The notes: generated by a model not told the origin, from the letters alone. 64,000 bases of DNA from Streptosporangium subroseum (GCF_900188345.1 NZ_FZOD01000036.1:1-64000), one strand, 5' to 3'; positions 33,550-42,432 are shown, counted from the stretch's first letter. Program-made: numbers and translations.

Positions 33550-34728
33550 ATGCGCCTGGACATCGACCGAAAGACTCTGGTGGGGATGCTGGCCGGAGCG
33601 GTCATCACGGTGATCGTCGTGGTGCTGCTGCGCGGTCTGTTCGGCGTCGGAGCAGGCCCGGGCACCCCGATCGAGGACATCCGGCCGAAGAGCGCGGGAA
33701 CGCCGGCCTCGCAGGAGGACAACGCTTCGCAGAAGGAAGACAACGCTTCGCAGGTGGAGGACGACGAGGAGGAAGAGGTGGAGGAGTTCACCGCATCGCA
33801 GGAGCCGCCCGACATCGCCGTCCCCACCGGGGAAGGAATGATCGACTGCCCCGAGGCCACGGTGACCGTCGGCGACGCCGCCGGGCTCGCCGAGGCGTTG
33901 GAGGCGGCCGAGCCGGGCACGGTGATCAAACTGGAGCCCGGTGTCTACGCCGGCCGGTTCGTGGCGACGGTCTCGGGGACGGAGGCTGACCCGATCTTCG
34001 TCTGCGGCTCGCCCGATGCGATCATCGACGGCGGCGGGGTCAAGAAGGGCTACGCCTTCCACCTCAACGAGGTCGGTCACTGGCGGCTGGTCGGTTTCAG
34101 CGTCCGCAACAGCCAGAAGGGTGTGATGGCCGACCGGACCACCCACACGATCATCCAGGGGCTGACCGTCCACGACATCGGGGACGAAGCGATTCACCTG
34201 CGCAACTTCAGCACTGACAACACCGTTCAGTACTGCATGATCTACGCGACCGGCCTGCGCCGGGAGAAGTTCGGTGAGGGCGTCTACCTCGGCACCGCCG
34301 AAAGCAACTGGGCGGCCTACTCCGGCGGGAAGATGGACCGCAGCGACCGCAATCTCGTGCGCGGCAACGTCATCCGGTCCACCGCCGAGGCGATCGACAT
34401 CAAGGAGGGCACCTCCGGCGGGCGCATCGTCGGCAACATCTTCGACGGTTCCGGCCTCAGCGGTTCCAAGCACAACGACTCCTGGGTCGACGTCAAGGGC
34501 AACGGCTACGTCATCGAGGGCAACACCGGTAGCAACACCAACGGCGACGGCTTCCAGACCCACAAGATCGTGGACGGCTGGGGCACCGGCAACGTGTTCC
34601 GAGCCAACATCATCAATCTCGGCAATTCGGGCGGCGTCGGCATCAATGACACGGCCGGCGGAAACAAGATCGCCTGTGACAACAAGGTCACCGGCGGCAT
34701 GCTCACCAAAAAAGATGTCTGTTCCTGA
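33550..34728 (+). CDS. Membrane-anchored parallel beta-helix protein 3 (polysaccharide-lyase-like)
   Basis: 392 aa. N-terminal TM (MLAGAVITVIVVVLLRGLFG), then a charged linker rich in Glu, Asp and repeated NASQ(K/E) (about 50-85), and a beta-helix from about 100. The start of the helix (EALEAAEPGTVIKLEPGVYA, GTEADPIFVCG) is typical of PL6/PL1-like lyases and related binding proteins, with asparagine-rich turns later (NTGSNTNGDGFQTHK). Cys pairs near both ends could cap the helix. It may trim or bind the polymer. No C-terminal TM, unlike the two preceding proteins. Confidence 0.78.
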   Translation: MRLDIDRKTLVGMLAGAVITVIVVVLLRGLFGVGAGPGTPIEDIRPKSAGTPASQEDNASQKEDNASQVEDDEEEEVEEFTASQEPPDIAVPTGEGMIDCPEATVTVGDAAGLAEALEAAEPGTVIKLEPGVYAGRFVATVSGTEADPIFVCGSPDAIIDGGGVKKGYAFHLNEVGHWRLVGFSVRNSQKGVMADRTTHTIIQGLTVHDIGDEAIHLRNFSTDNTVQYCMIYATGLRREKFGEGVYLGTAESNWAAYSGGKMDRSDRNLVRGNVIRSTAEAIDIKEGTSGGRIVGNIFDGSGLSGSKHNDSWVDVKGNGYVIEGNTGSNTNGDGFQTHKIVDGWGTGNVFRANIINLGNSGGVGINDTAGGNKIACDNKVTGGMLTKKDVCS

Positions 34729-34750
34729 GCACGGGCTCGAGGACGAGTAG

Positions 34751-36097
34751 ATGGGAAAGACAGACATGGGCGGAACCGAGCTCCCACGGCTGACTGTGAT
34801 CGGAACCGGCTATCTCGGGGCGACGCACGCGATCTGCATGGCGTCGCTGGGGTATGACGTGGTCGGCCTCGACGTGGACAGCAAAAAGATCGAGCGACTG
34901 CAGTCCGGGGAGGTCCCGTTCTTCGAGCCGGGTCTGCCCGAGTTGCTGGGCAAGGCCCTGGCATCGGGCCGGCTCCGGTTCACCACCTCCTACGCGGAGG
35001 CCGCCGAACACGGCGACGTTCACTTCGTCTGCGTCGGCACCCCCCAGCAGCCGGGCTCGGACGCCTGCGACCTGAGCTACATCGACGAAACCATCCGCAG
35101 CCTGGCTCCCCACCTGACCCGGCGCTGCCTGGTGGCCGGCAAGTCGACCGTCCCGGTGAACACCGCCGCCCACCTGGCCGACCTGCTCCACGAGCTGGCC
35201 CCGGCCGGCGAGGAGGTGGAGCTGGCCTGGAACCCGGAGTTCCTGCGGGAGGGCTTCGCGATCGACGACACGCTCCGGCCCGACCGGCTCGTGTTCGGCG
35301 TCGCCTCGGAGTGGGCGCGCGAGCAGCTGACCGCGGCGTTCCAGCCGATCATCGACCTCGGTACCCCGGTGGTGGTCACCGATCTGGCCACCGCGGAGCT
35401 GGTCAAGGTGGCCGCCAACTCGTTCCTGGCCACCAAGATCTCCTACATCAACGCGATGGCCGAGGTCTGCGAGGCCACCGGGGCCGACGTCCGCGATCTG
35501 GCCAAGGCGCTCGCCTACGACGACCGGATCGGCGGCCGGTTCCTCCAGCCGGGGCTGGGCTTCGGCGGCGGCTGCCTGCCCAAGGACATCCGCGCCTTCG
35601 CGCACCGGGCGGAGGAGATCGGCGTCGGCCAGGCCGTGTCCTTCCTCCGCGAAGTCGACGCGATCAACCGGCGTCGCCGTTCCCGGACCATCGACCTGGT
35701 CAGGGAACTGCTCGGTGGCCAGCTCGACGGCAAGAAGGTCGCCTGCCTGGGCGCGGCCTTCAAGCCCAACTCCGACGACATCAGGGACGCTCCGGCGCTG
35801 GACGTGGCCCGGACCATGCACGGGCTGGGCGCCACCGTCCGGGTGTACGACCCGGCCGCGCTGGACAACGCGCGCCGCGCCTACCCAGAGCTCAGGTACG
35901 GCACGAGCGCGCTGGACGTGGCCCGTGACGCGGATGTGGTGGTCCTGCTCACCGAGTGGACGGAATTCCGCGAGATCCAGCCCTCGGCGCTGGCCCAGGT
36001 GGTCAGGCACACCCGGATCGTGGACGGCCGGCACGCGCTCGACGCGGACGTCTGGCGTGCGGCGGGCTGGGAGTACCGGGCGCTGGGCCGTCCCTGA
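34751..36097 (+). CDS. ugd: UDP-glucose 6-dehydrogenase
   Basis: 448 aa. NAD-binding VIGTGYLGATHA (16-27), FFEPGLPELL, GKSTVPVNTA, NPEFLREGFAI and the catalytic GFGGGCLPKD with Cys275 are all present, followed by the C-terminal domain (GAAFKPNSDDIRDAPALDVA). It oxidises UDP-glucose to UDP-glucuronate in the cytosol. As the last gene of the synthase/beta-helix operon it supplies the uronic-acid donor, which points to a glucuronate-containing polymer. GDP-mannose dehydrogenase is the alternative, but the GYLGATHA and LPFFEPGLPELL-type sequence favours UDP-glucose. Confidence 0.88.
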   Translation: MGKTDMGGTELPRLTVIGTGYLGATHAICMASLGYDVVGLDVDSKKIERLQSGEVPFFEPGLPELLGKALASGRLRFTTSYAEAAEHGDVHFVCVGTPQQPGSDACDLSYIDETIRSLAPHLTRRCLVAGKSTVPVNTAAHLADLLHELAPAGEEVELAWNPEFLREGFAIDDTLRPDRLVFGVASEWAREQLTAAFQPIIDLGTPVVVTDLATAELVKVAANSFLATKISYINAMAEVCEATGADVRDLAKALAYDDRIGGRFLQPGLGFGGGCLPKDIRAFAHRAEEIGVGQAVSFLREVDAINRRRRSRTIDLVRELLGGQLDGKKVACLGAAFKPNSDDIRDAPALDVARTMHGLGATVRVYDPAALDNARRAYPELRYGTSALDVARDADVVVLLTEWTEFREIQPSALAQVVRHTRIVDGRHALDADVWRAAGWEYRALGRP

Positions 36098-36217
36098 CCC
36101 GGATGGCGGGGGCCGGTGTGATCCTGGTCGCGGGTCGGAATTCTCGCCACGGCGCCATGGTTCCTCTACTGCTCGCGCCGTAGAGAGCCACAGAGGCCGC
36201 AGAGAAAGAGACGAAGG

Positions 36218-37276
36218 ATGTCCGCACCACTTGAGTTCGCGATCGACACGTTCGGGGACGTCACCTTCGACGCGGACGGAAACCGGCTGCCGTACGCGCA
36301 GGTTATCCGTAACGTCGTCGAGGAGGCCGTGCTCGCCGACAGCGTGGGGATCGACGCGATCGGCATCGGGGAGCATCACCGGGACGACTTCGCGATCTCG
36401 GCACCGGAGATCGTGCTGGCGACGATCGCCGGCCGTACCGAGCGCATCCGTCTCGGTACGGCGGTGACCGTGCTCAGCTCGGATGACCCGGTGCGCGTGT
36501 TCGAGAAGTTCGCCACGCTGGACGCGGTGTCCCAGGGCCGGGCAGAGATCATCCTCGGCCGTGGCTCGTTCACGGAGTCGTTCCCGCTGTTCGGTTTCGA
36601 CCTCGCGCAGTACGAGGAACTGTTCGAGGAGAAGCTCGACCTGCTCTCCCATCTGCTCGAGGAGGGGCCGGTCACCTGGCAGGGCCGGCTCCGCCCCGGG
36701 CTGAAGGACCAGCACGTGTATCCGAAGACGGAGTCCGGCCGGCTGCGCACCTGGATCGGCGTCGGCGGCAGCCCCGAGTCCGTGGTCCGCGCGGCGCGCT
36801 ACGAGATGCCGCTCATGCTCGCGATCATCGGTGGTGCGCCGGAGCGGTTCGCGCCGTACGTCGACCTGTACCACCAGGCCCTCGCCCAGCTTGAGGTCCA
36901 GCGGTTGCCGATCGGCGTGCACTCGCCGGGTCACATCGCCGAGACCGACCGGGAGGCACGCGACGAGCTCTGGCCGCACTACCGGGCCGTGCACGACCGC
37001 ATCGGCCGCGAGCGCGGCTGGGGTCCCACGACCCGCAGCCGCTTCGAGGCCGAGGCCGACGAGGGCTCGCTCTACGTCGGATCGCCCGAGACGGTGGCCA
37101 CGAAGATCGCGAAAACGGTGGGTGCGCTCGGCGTCGACCGCTTCGAGCTCAAGTACAGCTCCGGGACGCTCGCGCACGAGAGGCTCATGACCACGATCCG
37201 CCTCTACGGCGAGGAGGTCGTGCCGCGGGTGAGGCAGTTGCTGGCCCAGACCCCGGCCGCGGCGGGACAGGCGTGA
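36218..37276 (+). CDS. LLM-class flavin-dependent oxidoreductase
   Basis: 352 aa. Bacterial-luciferase-like TIM barrel: SVGIDAIGIGEHHRDDFA at the start, RIRLGTAVTVLSSDDPVRVF, GRAEIILGRGSF, TWIGVGGSPESVVRAAR. It uses reduced FMN or F420; the EHHR pattern is typical of the FMN branch. It lies alone between the polysaccharide operon and a second LLM gene. Substrate unknown. Confidence 0.85.
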   Translation: MSAPLEFAIDTFGDVTFDADGNRLPYAQVIRNVVEEAVLADSVGIDAIGIGEHHRDDFAISAPEIVLATIAGRTERIRLGTAVTVLSSDDPVRVFEKFATLDAVSQGRAEIILGRGSFTESFPLFGFDLAQYEELFEEKLDLLSHLLEEGPVTWQGRLRPGLKDQHVYPKTESGRLRTWIGVGGSPESVVRAARYEMPLMLAIIGGAPERFAPYVDLYHQALAQLEVQRLPIGVHSPGHIAETDREARDELWPHYRAVHDRIGRERGWGPTTRSRFEAEADEGSLYVGSPETVATKIAKTVGALGVDRFELKYSSGTLAHERLMTTIRLYGEEVVPRVRQLLAQTPAAAGQA

Positions 37277-37410
37277 ACGGCACGTGATCCGGACGTGCGC
37301 ACGGGTGCGAGCGGGACGTGATTCAGGTGTGCGCACGGGTGCGAACGGGACGTGATTCAGATGTGCGCGCAGGCGTGAACGGCACGTGATTCGGACGTGC
37401 ACGAGGTGTC
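37271..37410. repeat. Degenerate tandem repeat, four units of about 34-39 bp
   Basis: Units read GCGAACGGGACGTGATTCAG then GTGTGCGCACGGGT, with small changes. The first unit contains the stop codon of the LLM oxidoreductase (37274-37276). Each unit carries the palindrome GTGCGCAC or a variant. Confidence 0.75.
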
Positions 37411-37481
37411 AACGCCGTGGCGCTTTCATGGGGATGTGACCGGGAACGACCGGTCACGGATGACTCAGGAAGGGCTGAGCG

Positions 37482-38567
37482 ATGAGCGCCATGCAGTTCG
37501 GCATCTTCACGGTCGGCGACATCGCGCCCGATCCCGCGACCGGGCGTGCGCCGACCGAGCACGAGCGGATCAAGCGGATGGTCGAGACCGCGCTGAAGGC
37601 GGAGGAGGTGGGCCTCGACGTCTACGCGGCGGGCGAGCACCACAACCCGCCGTTCGTGCCGTCCTCGCCCACCACGCTCCTCGGCTACATCGCGGCGCGG
37701 ACCAGCAGGATCCTCCTGTCGACGTCGACGACGCTGATCACCACGAACGACCCGGTGAAGATCGCCGAGGACTACGCGATGCTCCAGCACCTGGCGGACG
37801 GCCGGGTCGACCTGATGATGGGCCGGGGTAACACCGGCCCGGTGTACCCGTGGTTCGGCCAGGACATTCGCGACGGGGTCGCGCTGGCGGTGGAGAACTA
37901 CGCGCTGCTGCGCCGGCTGTGGCGAGAGGATGTGGTCGACTGGCAGGGCAGGTTCCGCACGCCGCTGCAGTCGTTCACCTCGACCCCGCGCCCGCTCGAC
38001 GGCGTGCCGCCGTTCGTCTGGCACGGCTCGATCCGCAGCCCGGAGATCGCCGAGCAGGCCGCCTACTACGGCGACGGGTTCTTCCACAACAACATCTTCT
38101 GGCCGAAGGAACACACCCGGCAGATGATCGACCTGTACCGCACCCGGTTCGAGCACTACGGGCACGGGCCGGCGGATCAGGCGATCGTCGGGCTCGGCGG
38201 GCAGGTGTACATGCGGCGCAACTCGCAGCAGGCGATCGCCGAGTTCCGCCCGTTCTTCGACAACTCCCCGGCCTACGGCAACGGGCCGTCGCTTGAGGAG
38301 ACCATGCGGCGGACGCCGCTGTCGGTGGGCAGCCCGCAGGAGGTCATCGACCGGACGCTCCAGTTCCGGGAGCACTTCGGCGACTACCAGCGCCAGCTGT
38401 TCAACGTGGACGGCATGGGCCTGCCGCACAAGGCGGTGCTGGAGCAGATCGACTTCCTCGGCGAGGAGGTCGTCCCCGTGCTCCGTAAGGAGTTCGCCGC
38501 GATGCGACCGGCGCACATCCCGGACGCGCCGACACACGAGTCACTGAAGGCGGCGGAAATCGGATGA
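37482..38567 (+). CDS. LLM-class flavin-dependent oxidoreductase (second)
   Basis: 361 aa from the ATG at 37482 with an AGGAAGG site. Luciferase-like barrel: EVGLDVYAAGEHHNPPFVPS, RILLSTSTTLITTNDPVKIA, GRVDLMMGRGNTGPVYPWFG. The GEHHNPPF and MGRGN blocks match the MsnO8/alkanal-monooxygenase-like branch. Its last 4 bp overlap an FMN reductase gene, so the pair forms a two-component flavin monooxygenase. Confidence 0.87.
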   Translation: MSAMQFGIFTVGDIAPDPATGRAPTEHERIKRMVETALKAEEVGLDVYAAGEHHNPPFVPSSPTTLLGYIAARTSRILLSTSTTLITTNDPVKIAEDYAMLQHLADGRVDLMMGRGNTGPVYPWFGQDIRDGVALAVENYALLRRLWREDVVDWQGRFRTPLQSFTSTPRPLDGVPPFVWHGSIRSPEIAEQAAYYGDGFFHNNIFWPKEHTRQMIDLYRTRFEHYGHGPADQAIVGLGGQVYMRRNSQQAIAEFRPFFDNSPAYGNGPSLEETMRRTPLSVGSPQEVIDRTLQFREHFGDYQRQLFNVDGMGLPHKAVLEQIDFLGEEVVPVLRKEFAAMRPAHIPDAPTHESLKAAEIG

Positions 38568-39181
38568 AGCGCACCATCGCCGTGGTGTCCGCCGGGCTCG
38601 GCCGCCCGTCGTCGAGCCGGCTGCTCGCCGACCGGCTGGCCGCGGCCGTCGAGCGGGAGCTGCACGAGAGGGGCGACGAGACCGAGGTGCGCGTGGTCGA
38701 GGTCCGTGACCACGCGCACGACCTGGTCAACAACCTGGTCAGCGGCTTTCCGGCCCCGGAGTTGCAGGGCGCGTTCGACGTGGTGACCGGAGCCGACGGG
38801 CTGATCGCGGTGACGCCCACGTTCGCCGCCTCCTACAGCGGGTTGTTCAAGGCGTTCTTCGACGTCCTCGACCTGCTGGACGACAACGCGCTGGCGGACA
38901 AGCCGGTGCTGATCGGCGCGACCGGCGGCACCGCGCGGCACTCGCTGGTGCTGGAGAACGCGATGCGGCCGCTCTTCACCTACCTGCGGGGAGTGGTCGT
39001 GCCGATGTCGGTGTTCGCGGCTCCGGAGGACTGGGGCGGGGCGGCCGCCCCGGACCTCCTGGCCCGCCGGATCGACCGGGCCGCGGCCCAGCTCGCCGTG
39101 GAGATCCACCGGCGGGACGCGCCGGCCGTCCGCGACCCGTTCGAGCCGACACCGTTCGAGGACCTCCTCGGCGCGGGCTGA
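38564..39181 (+). CDS. NAD(P)H-dependent FMN reductase (flavodoxin-like)
   Basis: 205 aa. Flavodoxin-fold reductase: VVSAGLGRPSSSRLLADRLA for phosphate binding, TPTFAASYSGLFKAFFDVLD, and LIGATGGTARHSLVL, the pattern of CE1759/MsuE-type reductases. It should supply FMNH2 to the coupled LLM monooxygenase through the 4-bp overlap. Confidence 0.87.
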   Translation: MKRTIAVVSAGLGRPSSSRLLADRLAAAVERELHERGDETEVRVVEVRDHAHDLVNNLVSGFPAPELQGAFDVVTGADGLIAVTPTFAASYSGLFKAFFDVLDLLDDNALADKPVLIGATGGTARHSLVLENAMRPLFTYLRGVVVPMSVFAAPEDWGGAAAPDLLARRIDRAAAQLAVEIHRRDAPAVRDPFEPTPFEDLLGAG

Positions 39182-39262
39182 CCCATACCGTCCGTACGCT
39201 CCAGCGCACAGGGGCCTCCTTGACGTGGGCCGACCCGGGATACCGTCCGTACGTTCCGGCCC
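39171..39262. repeat. Two-copy repeat unit, also present at 42.3 kb
   Basis: Unit of about 50 bp: GACGTGGGCCGACCCGGGAT, then ACCGTCCGTACGTTCCGG, then a CAGGGGCCTCCTT join. The first, partial copy includes the FMN-reductase stop codon (39179-39181). The same unit recurs at 42336-42432. Confidence 0.65.
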
Positions 39263-39343
39263 TTGAGGAACAGCGAAGAGAAAACGTACGCCGACGATTC
39301 TTTTTTTCGGACGCCGTGGTACCCGGGTCCGAGATGCTCGCAT

Positions 39344-41098
39344 TCAGGGGAAGATCGTGAGCTTGCCGTGGGTCTGGCCCGCCTCGCTCCTGCGGTGGAC
39401 CAACGCGAGGTTGGACAGCGGGTGGGATTCGGCGACGTCGACGATGAGCGCGCCGGCGTCGAGGAGTTCGACAATGGCGCCCAGCTGCTTGGCGTCGTTG
39501 CGGGCGACCATGTGGAGGGCGGTGACATCGGCGTCGGCGGGCGGCTCGACGGGGGTGGCGACGGAGACGATGACGCCGCCCGGCCGCAGAAGGGAGACCA
39601 GGTTCGCCGCGGCCTCGGGGGAGATCGGAGCGAGGTTCACGACGGCATCGACCGGGCCGTCCAGCGCATCTGCGAGAGCGGTGGTCGTGTAGTCGATGAT
39701 CTGGTCGGCGCCGTACTTGCTGACCGCCGCGGCGCTGCGGCCGCTGGCCGTGGCGACCACTGTCGCACCGGCGTGCCTGGCGAGCTGGACGGCGAACACT
39801 CCCACGCCGCCACCGGCGCCGTTGATGAGCACGCGCTGGCCCGCGGTGATGTGGGCGTGCTCGAACAGCACCTGCCAGGCGGTGAGCGCGGCTACCGGGA
39901 TCGCGGCCGCGTCGGTGAGGGGAACAGTGGCAGGCGCCTTGACCAGCACGCCCACCGGAGCGGCGACGTACTCGGCCGCGGCGCCGCCCGCGTCGAGACG
40001 GCCGATGACCCGGTCGCCCACGGCCGGCCCCTCCACGTCGTCGCCGACCTCGACGATCGTGCCGGAGACGTCCCAGCCAAGGGTGTAGGGCAGGTCCACC
40101 GGCAGCACGGCTCGCAGCATCCCTGACCGCAGCGCCATCTCCGAAGGATTGAACGAGGTGGCGGCGACCCGGATCAGGACCTCGCCCGGCCCGGGGGCGG
40201 GCCGCGGTACTTCTTCGTATCGGATGACGGAGGCATCGCCGTACTCATGGATGCGGGCGGCCTTCATCGTGTCGCGGAACTCGCCCGCGTGGTCGGTCAC
40301 CCAGGTGCGGAACGTGCGGGCCGGGGCTCCGGTGACCTCTGCCACCGTGGCCGTGGTCGCTCTCGGCTCGGTCACCATCTCGGCCTGGGCCTGGAGGATG
40401 CCGTCCACGGCCGCGGGTGGCCAGCCTCGGGTGAGCATCTGCTGCCGCGCGGTCTGCGGCGAGGTCTCCTCCCAGTGCACCGGGCGGCCGATCACCTCCC
40501 CGATGATGCTCGCCTGCTCGGCCTGGGTCAGTATCTCGGGCCCGGTCAGCTCATAGATCGCGCCGTTGTGCCCGTCGCCGACGAGCGCGTGCACCGCGAC
40601 CGCCGCGAGGTCCCGCTCGTGCAGCGGGGGCATGGCGGCCGCGCCGTACGGCCCGCGCACGACTGCCTCGGCGCGGATCTGCCCGGCCCACCGCAGGGCG
40701 TTGGCCGCGAAGGCGTGCGGTCGCAGGAACGTCCATTCCAGCCCGGACCGCTCGATCAGCTGCTCGACCTGTCGTTCGTGGTCGCGTACGGCCGCCGAAG
40801 ACAGGTAGACGACGCGGCGGGCATGCGCGGCGACCACCTCCAGAACCGCGGGCATCCCCTCGGCCGTGGCGAACGGCCAGAGGAGAAACACGGTCTCGAT
40901 CCCATCCAGGGACGTGTGCAGGGTGTGCGGATCGGCCAGGTCGCCCCGCACGACCTCGACGCCGTCCGGAAGGCCGGCCGCTTCGGGATCGCGGGCCAGC
41001 GCGCGAACCTCGGCCCCTGCCTCCAGCAACTGCGCCACGACCTGCCGGCCGACCGTGCCGGTCGCCCCGATCACCAGAATCTTGCGTTGCCCCGGCAT
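39344..41098 (-). CDS. NmrA-like SDR fused to a zinc-less MDR quinone oxidoreductase
   Basis: 584 aa from the ATG at 41098 with a GGGAG site. N-terminal half (1-277): atypical SDR of the NmrA type, with VIGATGTVGRQVVAQLL, YLSSAAVRDHERQ and YELTGPEILTQAEQA. C-terminal half (from about 279): MDR fold, MKAARIHEYGDASVIRYEE, LGWDVSGTIVEVGDDV, INGAGGGVGVFAVQLARHAG. The two full domains join with almost no linker (GEFRDTMKAARIHEYG), with no stop between. Both halves bind NAD(P)H, and the pair may act in sequence on a quinone or reactive carbonyl. Confidence 0.85.
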   Translation of the reverse strand: MPGQRKILVIGATGTVGRQVVAQLLEAGAEVRALARDPEAAGLPDGVEVVRGDLADPHTLHTSLDGIETVFLLWPFATAEGMPAVLEVVAAHARRVVYLSSAAVRDHERQVEQLIERSGLEWTFLRPHAFAANALRWAGQIRAEAVVRGPYGAAAMPPLHERDLAAVAVHALVGDGHNGAIYELTGPEILTQAEQASIIGEVIGRPVHWEETSPQTARQQMLTRGWPPAAVDGILQAQAEMVTEPRATTATVAEVTGAPARTFRTWVTDHAGEFRDTMKAARIHEYGDASVIRYEEVPRPAPGPGEVLIRVAATSFNPSEMALRSGMLRAVLPVDLPYTLGWDVSGTIVEVGDDVEGPAVGDRVIGRLDAGGAAAEYVAAPVGVLVKAPATVPLTDAAAIPVAALTAWQVLFEHAHITAGQRVLINGAGGGVGVFAVQLARHAGATVVATASGRSAAAVSKYGADQIIDYTTTALADALDGPVDAVVNLAPISPEAAANLVSLLRPGGVIVSVATPVEPPADADVTALHMVARNDAKQLGAIVELLDAGALIVDVAESHPLSNLALVHRRSEAGQTHGKLTIFP

Positions 41099-41228
41099 GA
41101 AAGACTCCCAATGGTTGATCACTTTGTGTGCGCTCAACTCTATGAGGATGAAGAGAGACACCCAATGCGTTAAAATCTCATATTTATACGCGTGAGTCTT
41201 CTTAGAGCTGTCGAGATAGACTCTCTCT
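41099..41228. promoter_or_regulatory. AT-rich divergent promoter region, NmrA-MDR fusion / AraC regulator
   Basis: This 130-bp gap is clearly AT-richer than the genes around it (for example TTAAAATCTCATATTTATAC at 41170-41189). The inverted sequences GAGTCTT (41193-41199) and AAGACTC (41101-41107) lie about 90 bp apart, one near each start. AraC control of both directions is likely. Confidence 0.45.
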
Positions 41229-42257
41229 GTGGACGTACTCAGCGATGTGATCACCGCGATGCGCGCCGGGGAACCCCGCTCGGCGCGCGTTCAATGGCAC
41301 GCCCCCTGGGGGCAGCGGTTCCCCACCGTGCGCGGCTCCGCCGGCTTTCAAGTGATCTTGCAGGGATCGTGCCGACTGATCCCCCCGGACGGCGGCGCCC
41401 CCATCGCGTTGAACGTCGGCGACGTGGTGTTCCTGCCCCACGGAAGCGGCTACGCGCTGGCCGACAGCCCTGCCACCCCGCTGACCGAACCCGCCTGCGA
41501 CCCACTGAACGACCCCCGATTCCAAGACCGCTACGCCTCCGCGACCGTGGGGAAGACCGGACAGGACGACTCGCAGGCGATCACCGTGACCCTCTGCGGT
41601 GGATACCGGCTCGACCCCAGCCGAGCCCATCCGCTCCTGGGCGACCTGCCCGAGATCGTCCACCTGCCCGCTCGCCTCGGGCACCGCCCCGAACTGCGCG
41701 CCGCCGTCGACCTCCTCGCCGGCGAACTCGACAACCCCCGCCTCGGCGTGGACACCATCGTGCCCGCCCTGCTCGACATGCTGCTGCTCTACATCCTGCG
41801 CGCCTGGTTCGACGAACAGTCCGAACGCGGCACGACCACCGGCTGGGCCGCGGCACTGGGCGACCCGGCGATCAGCGCCGCACTGCACGCCCTCCACCGC
41901 GACCCCGCATTCCCCTGGACGGTCGAGACCCTCGGCATCCAGGCGAGACTGTCCAGGGCGGCTTTCTCCCGCCGCTTCACCACCCTGATCGGCCAGCCGC
42001 CCCTCACCTACCTGACCTGGTGGCGCATGACCACCGCCGCCCGGCTTCTGCGCGAGTCCGACACCTCACTCAGCGAGGTGGCCACCCGGATCGGCTACAC
42101 CTCGGAGTTCGCCTTCGCCACCGCCTTCAAACGGGAGTACGGCACCGCACCCGGCAAATACCGACGACAGAGCCGAGCGGAAACCCAGAGCAGCGAACTC
42201 GACGTAACGGCACCACGACCAGCGGCCACCTCATCGGTGGGCAGCACCGCACGATGA
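41229..42257 (+). CDS. AraC-family transcriptional regulator with cupin sensor
   Basis: 342 aa. The N-terminal AraC-binding-like (Cupin_6) domain (GFQVILQGSCRLIPPDG, VGDVVFLPHGSGYALAD) is followed by a double HTH near 225-315 (LSRAAFSRRFTTLIGQPPLT, TSLSEVATRIGYTSEFAFAT). The GTG at 41229 lacks a ribosome site, so the mRNA may be leaderless. It is divergent from the NmrA-MDR fusion, a common arrangement for AraC regulators and short-chain or medium-chain reductases. Confidence 0.87.
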   Translation: MDVLSDVITAMRAGEPRSARVQWHAPWGQRFPTVRGSAGFQVILQGSCRLIPPDGGAPIALNVGDVVFLPHGSGYALADSPATPLTEPACDPLNDPRFQDRYASATVGKTGQDDSQAITVTLCGGYRLDPSRAHPLLGDLPEIVHLPARLGHRPELRAAVDLLAGELDNPRLGVDTIVPALLDMLLLYILRAWFDEQSERGTTTGWAAALGDPAISAALHALHRDPAFPWTVETLGIQARLSRAAFSRRFTTLIGQPPLTYLTWWRMTTAARLLRESDTSLSEVATRIGYTSEFAFATAFKREYGTAPGKYRRQSRAETQSSELDVTAPRPAATSSVGSTAR

Positions 42258-42335
42258 TCAAAACTGATCATCGGCCTCCTCGCCCGCGTATCCAGCCGAT
42301 AAAGGAAGACCGCCCACCCCCAGCTCCGGCACCGC

Positions 42336-42432
42336 CCGAGAATCTCCCTGACGTGGGCTGACCTGGAACCGCCCACAGGTTCCGGCGCCGCCAGGGGGCC
42401 TCCTTGACGTGGACTGATCCGGAATACCGCCT
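42336..42432. repeat. Second locus of the 50-bp dispersed repeat
   Basis: Two units: CCTGACGTGGGCTGACC with GGAACCGCCC.CAGGTTCCGGCG, then CAGGGGGCCTCCTTGACGTG and GACTGATCCGGAATACCGCC. They match the 39.2-kb copies in order and orientation. The two loci flank the NmrA-MDR/AraC pair. Confidence 0.6.

Noticed and set aside
29300..34728. The beta-helix proteins as NosD/copper-type or phage tail-spike proteins
   Set aside because: NosD would sit with nos genes, and tail spikes lack TM anchors and dehydrogenase/synthase neighbours. The AlgG block order fits better.
34703..37402. An 899-codon minus-strand open frame across ugd and the LLM gene
   Set aside because: It crosses two convincing plus-strand genes and a tandem repeat, and has no recognisable domain.
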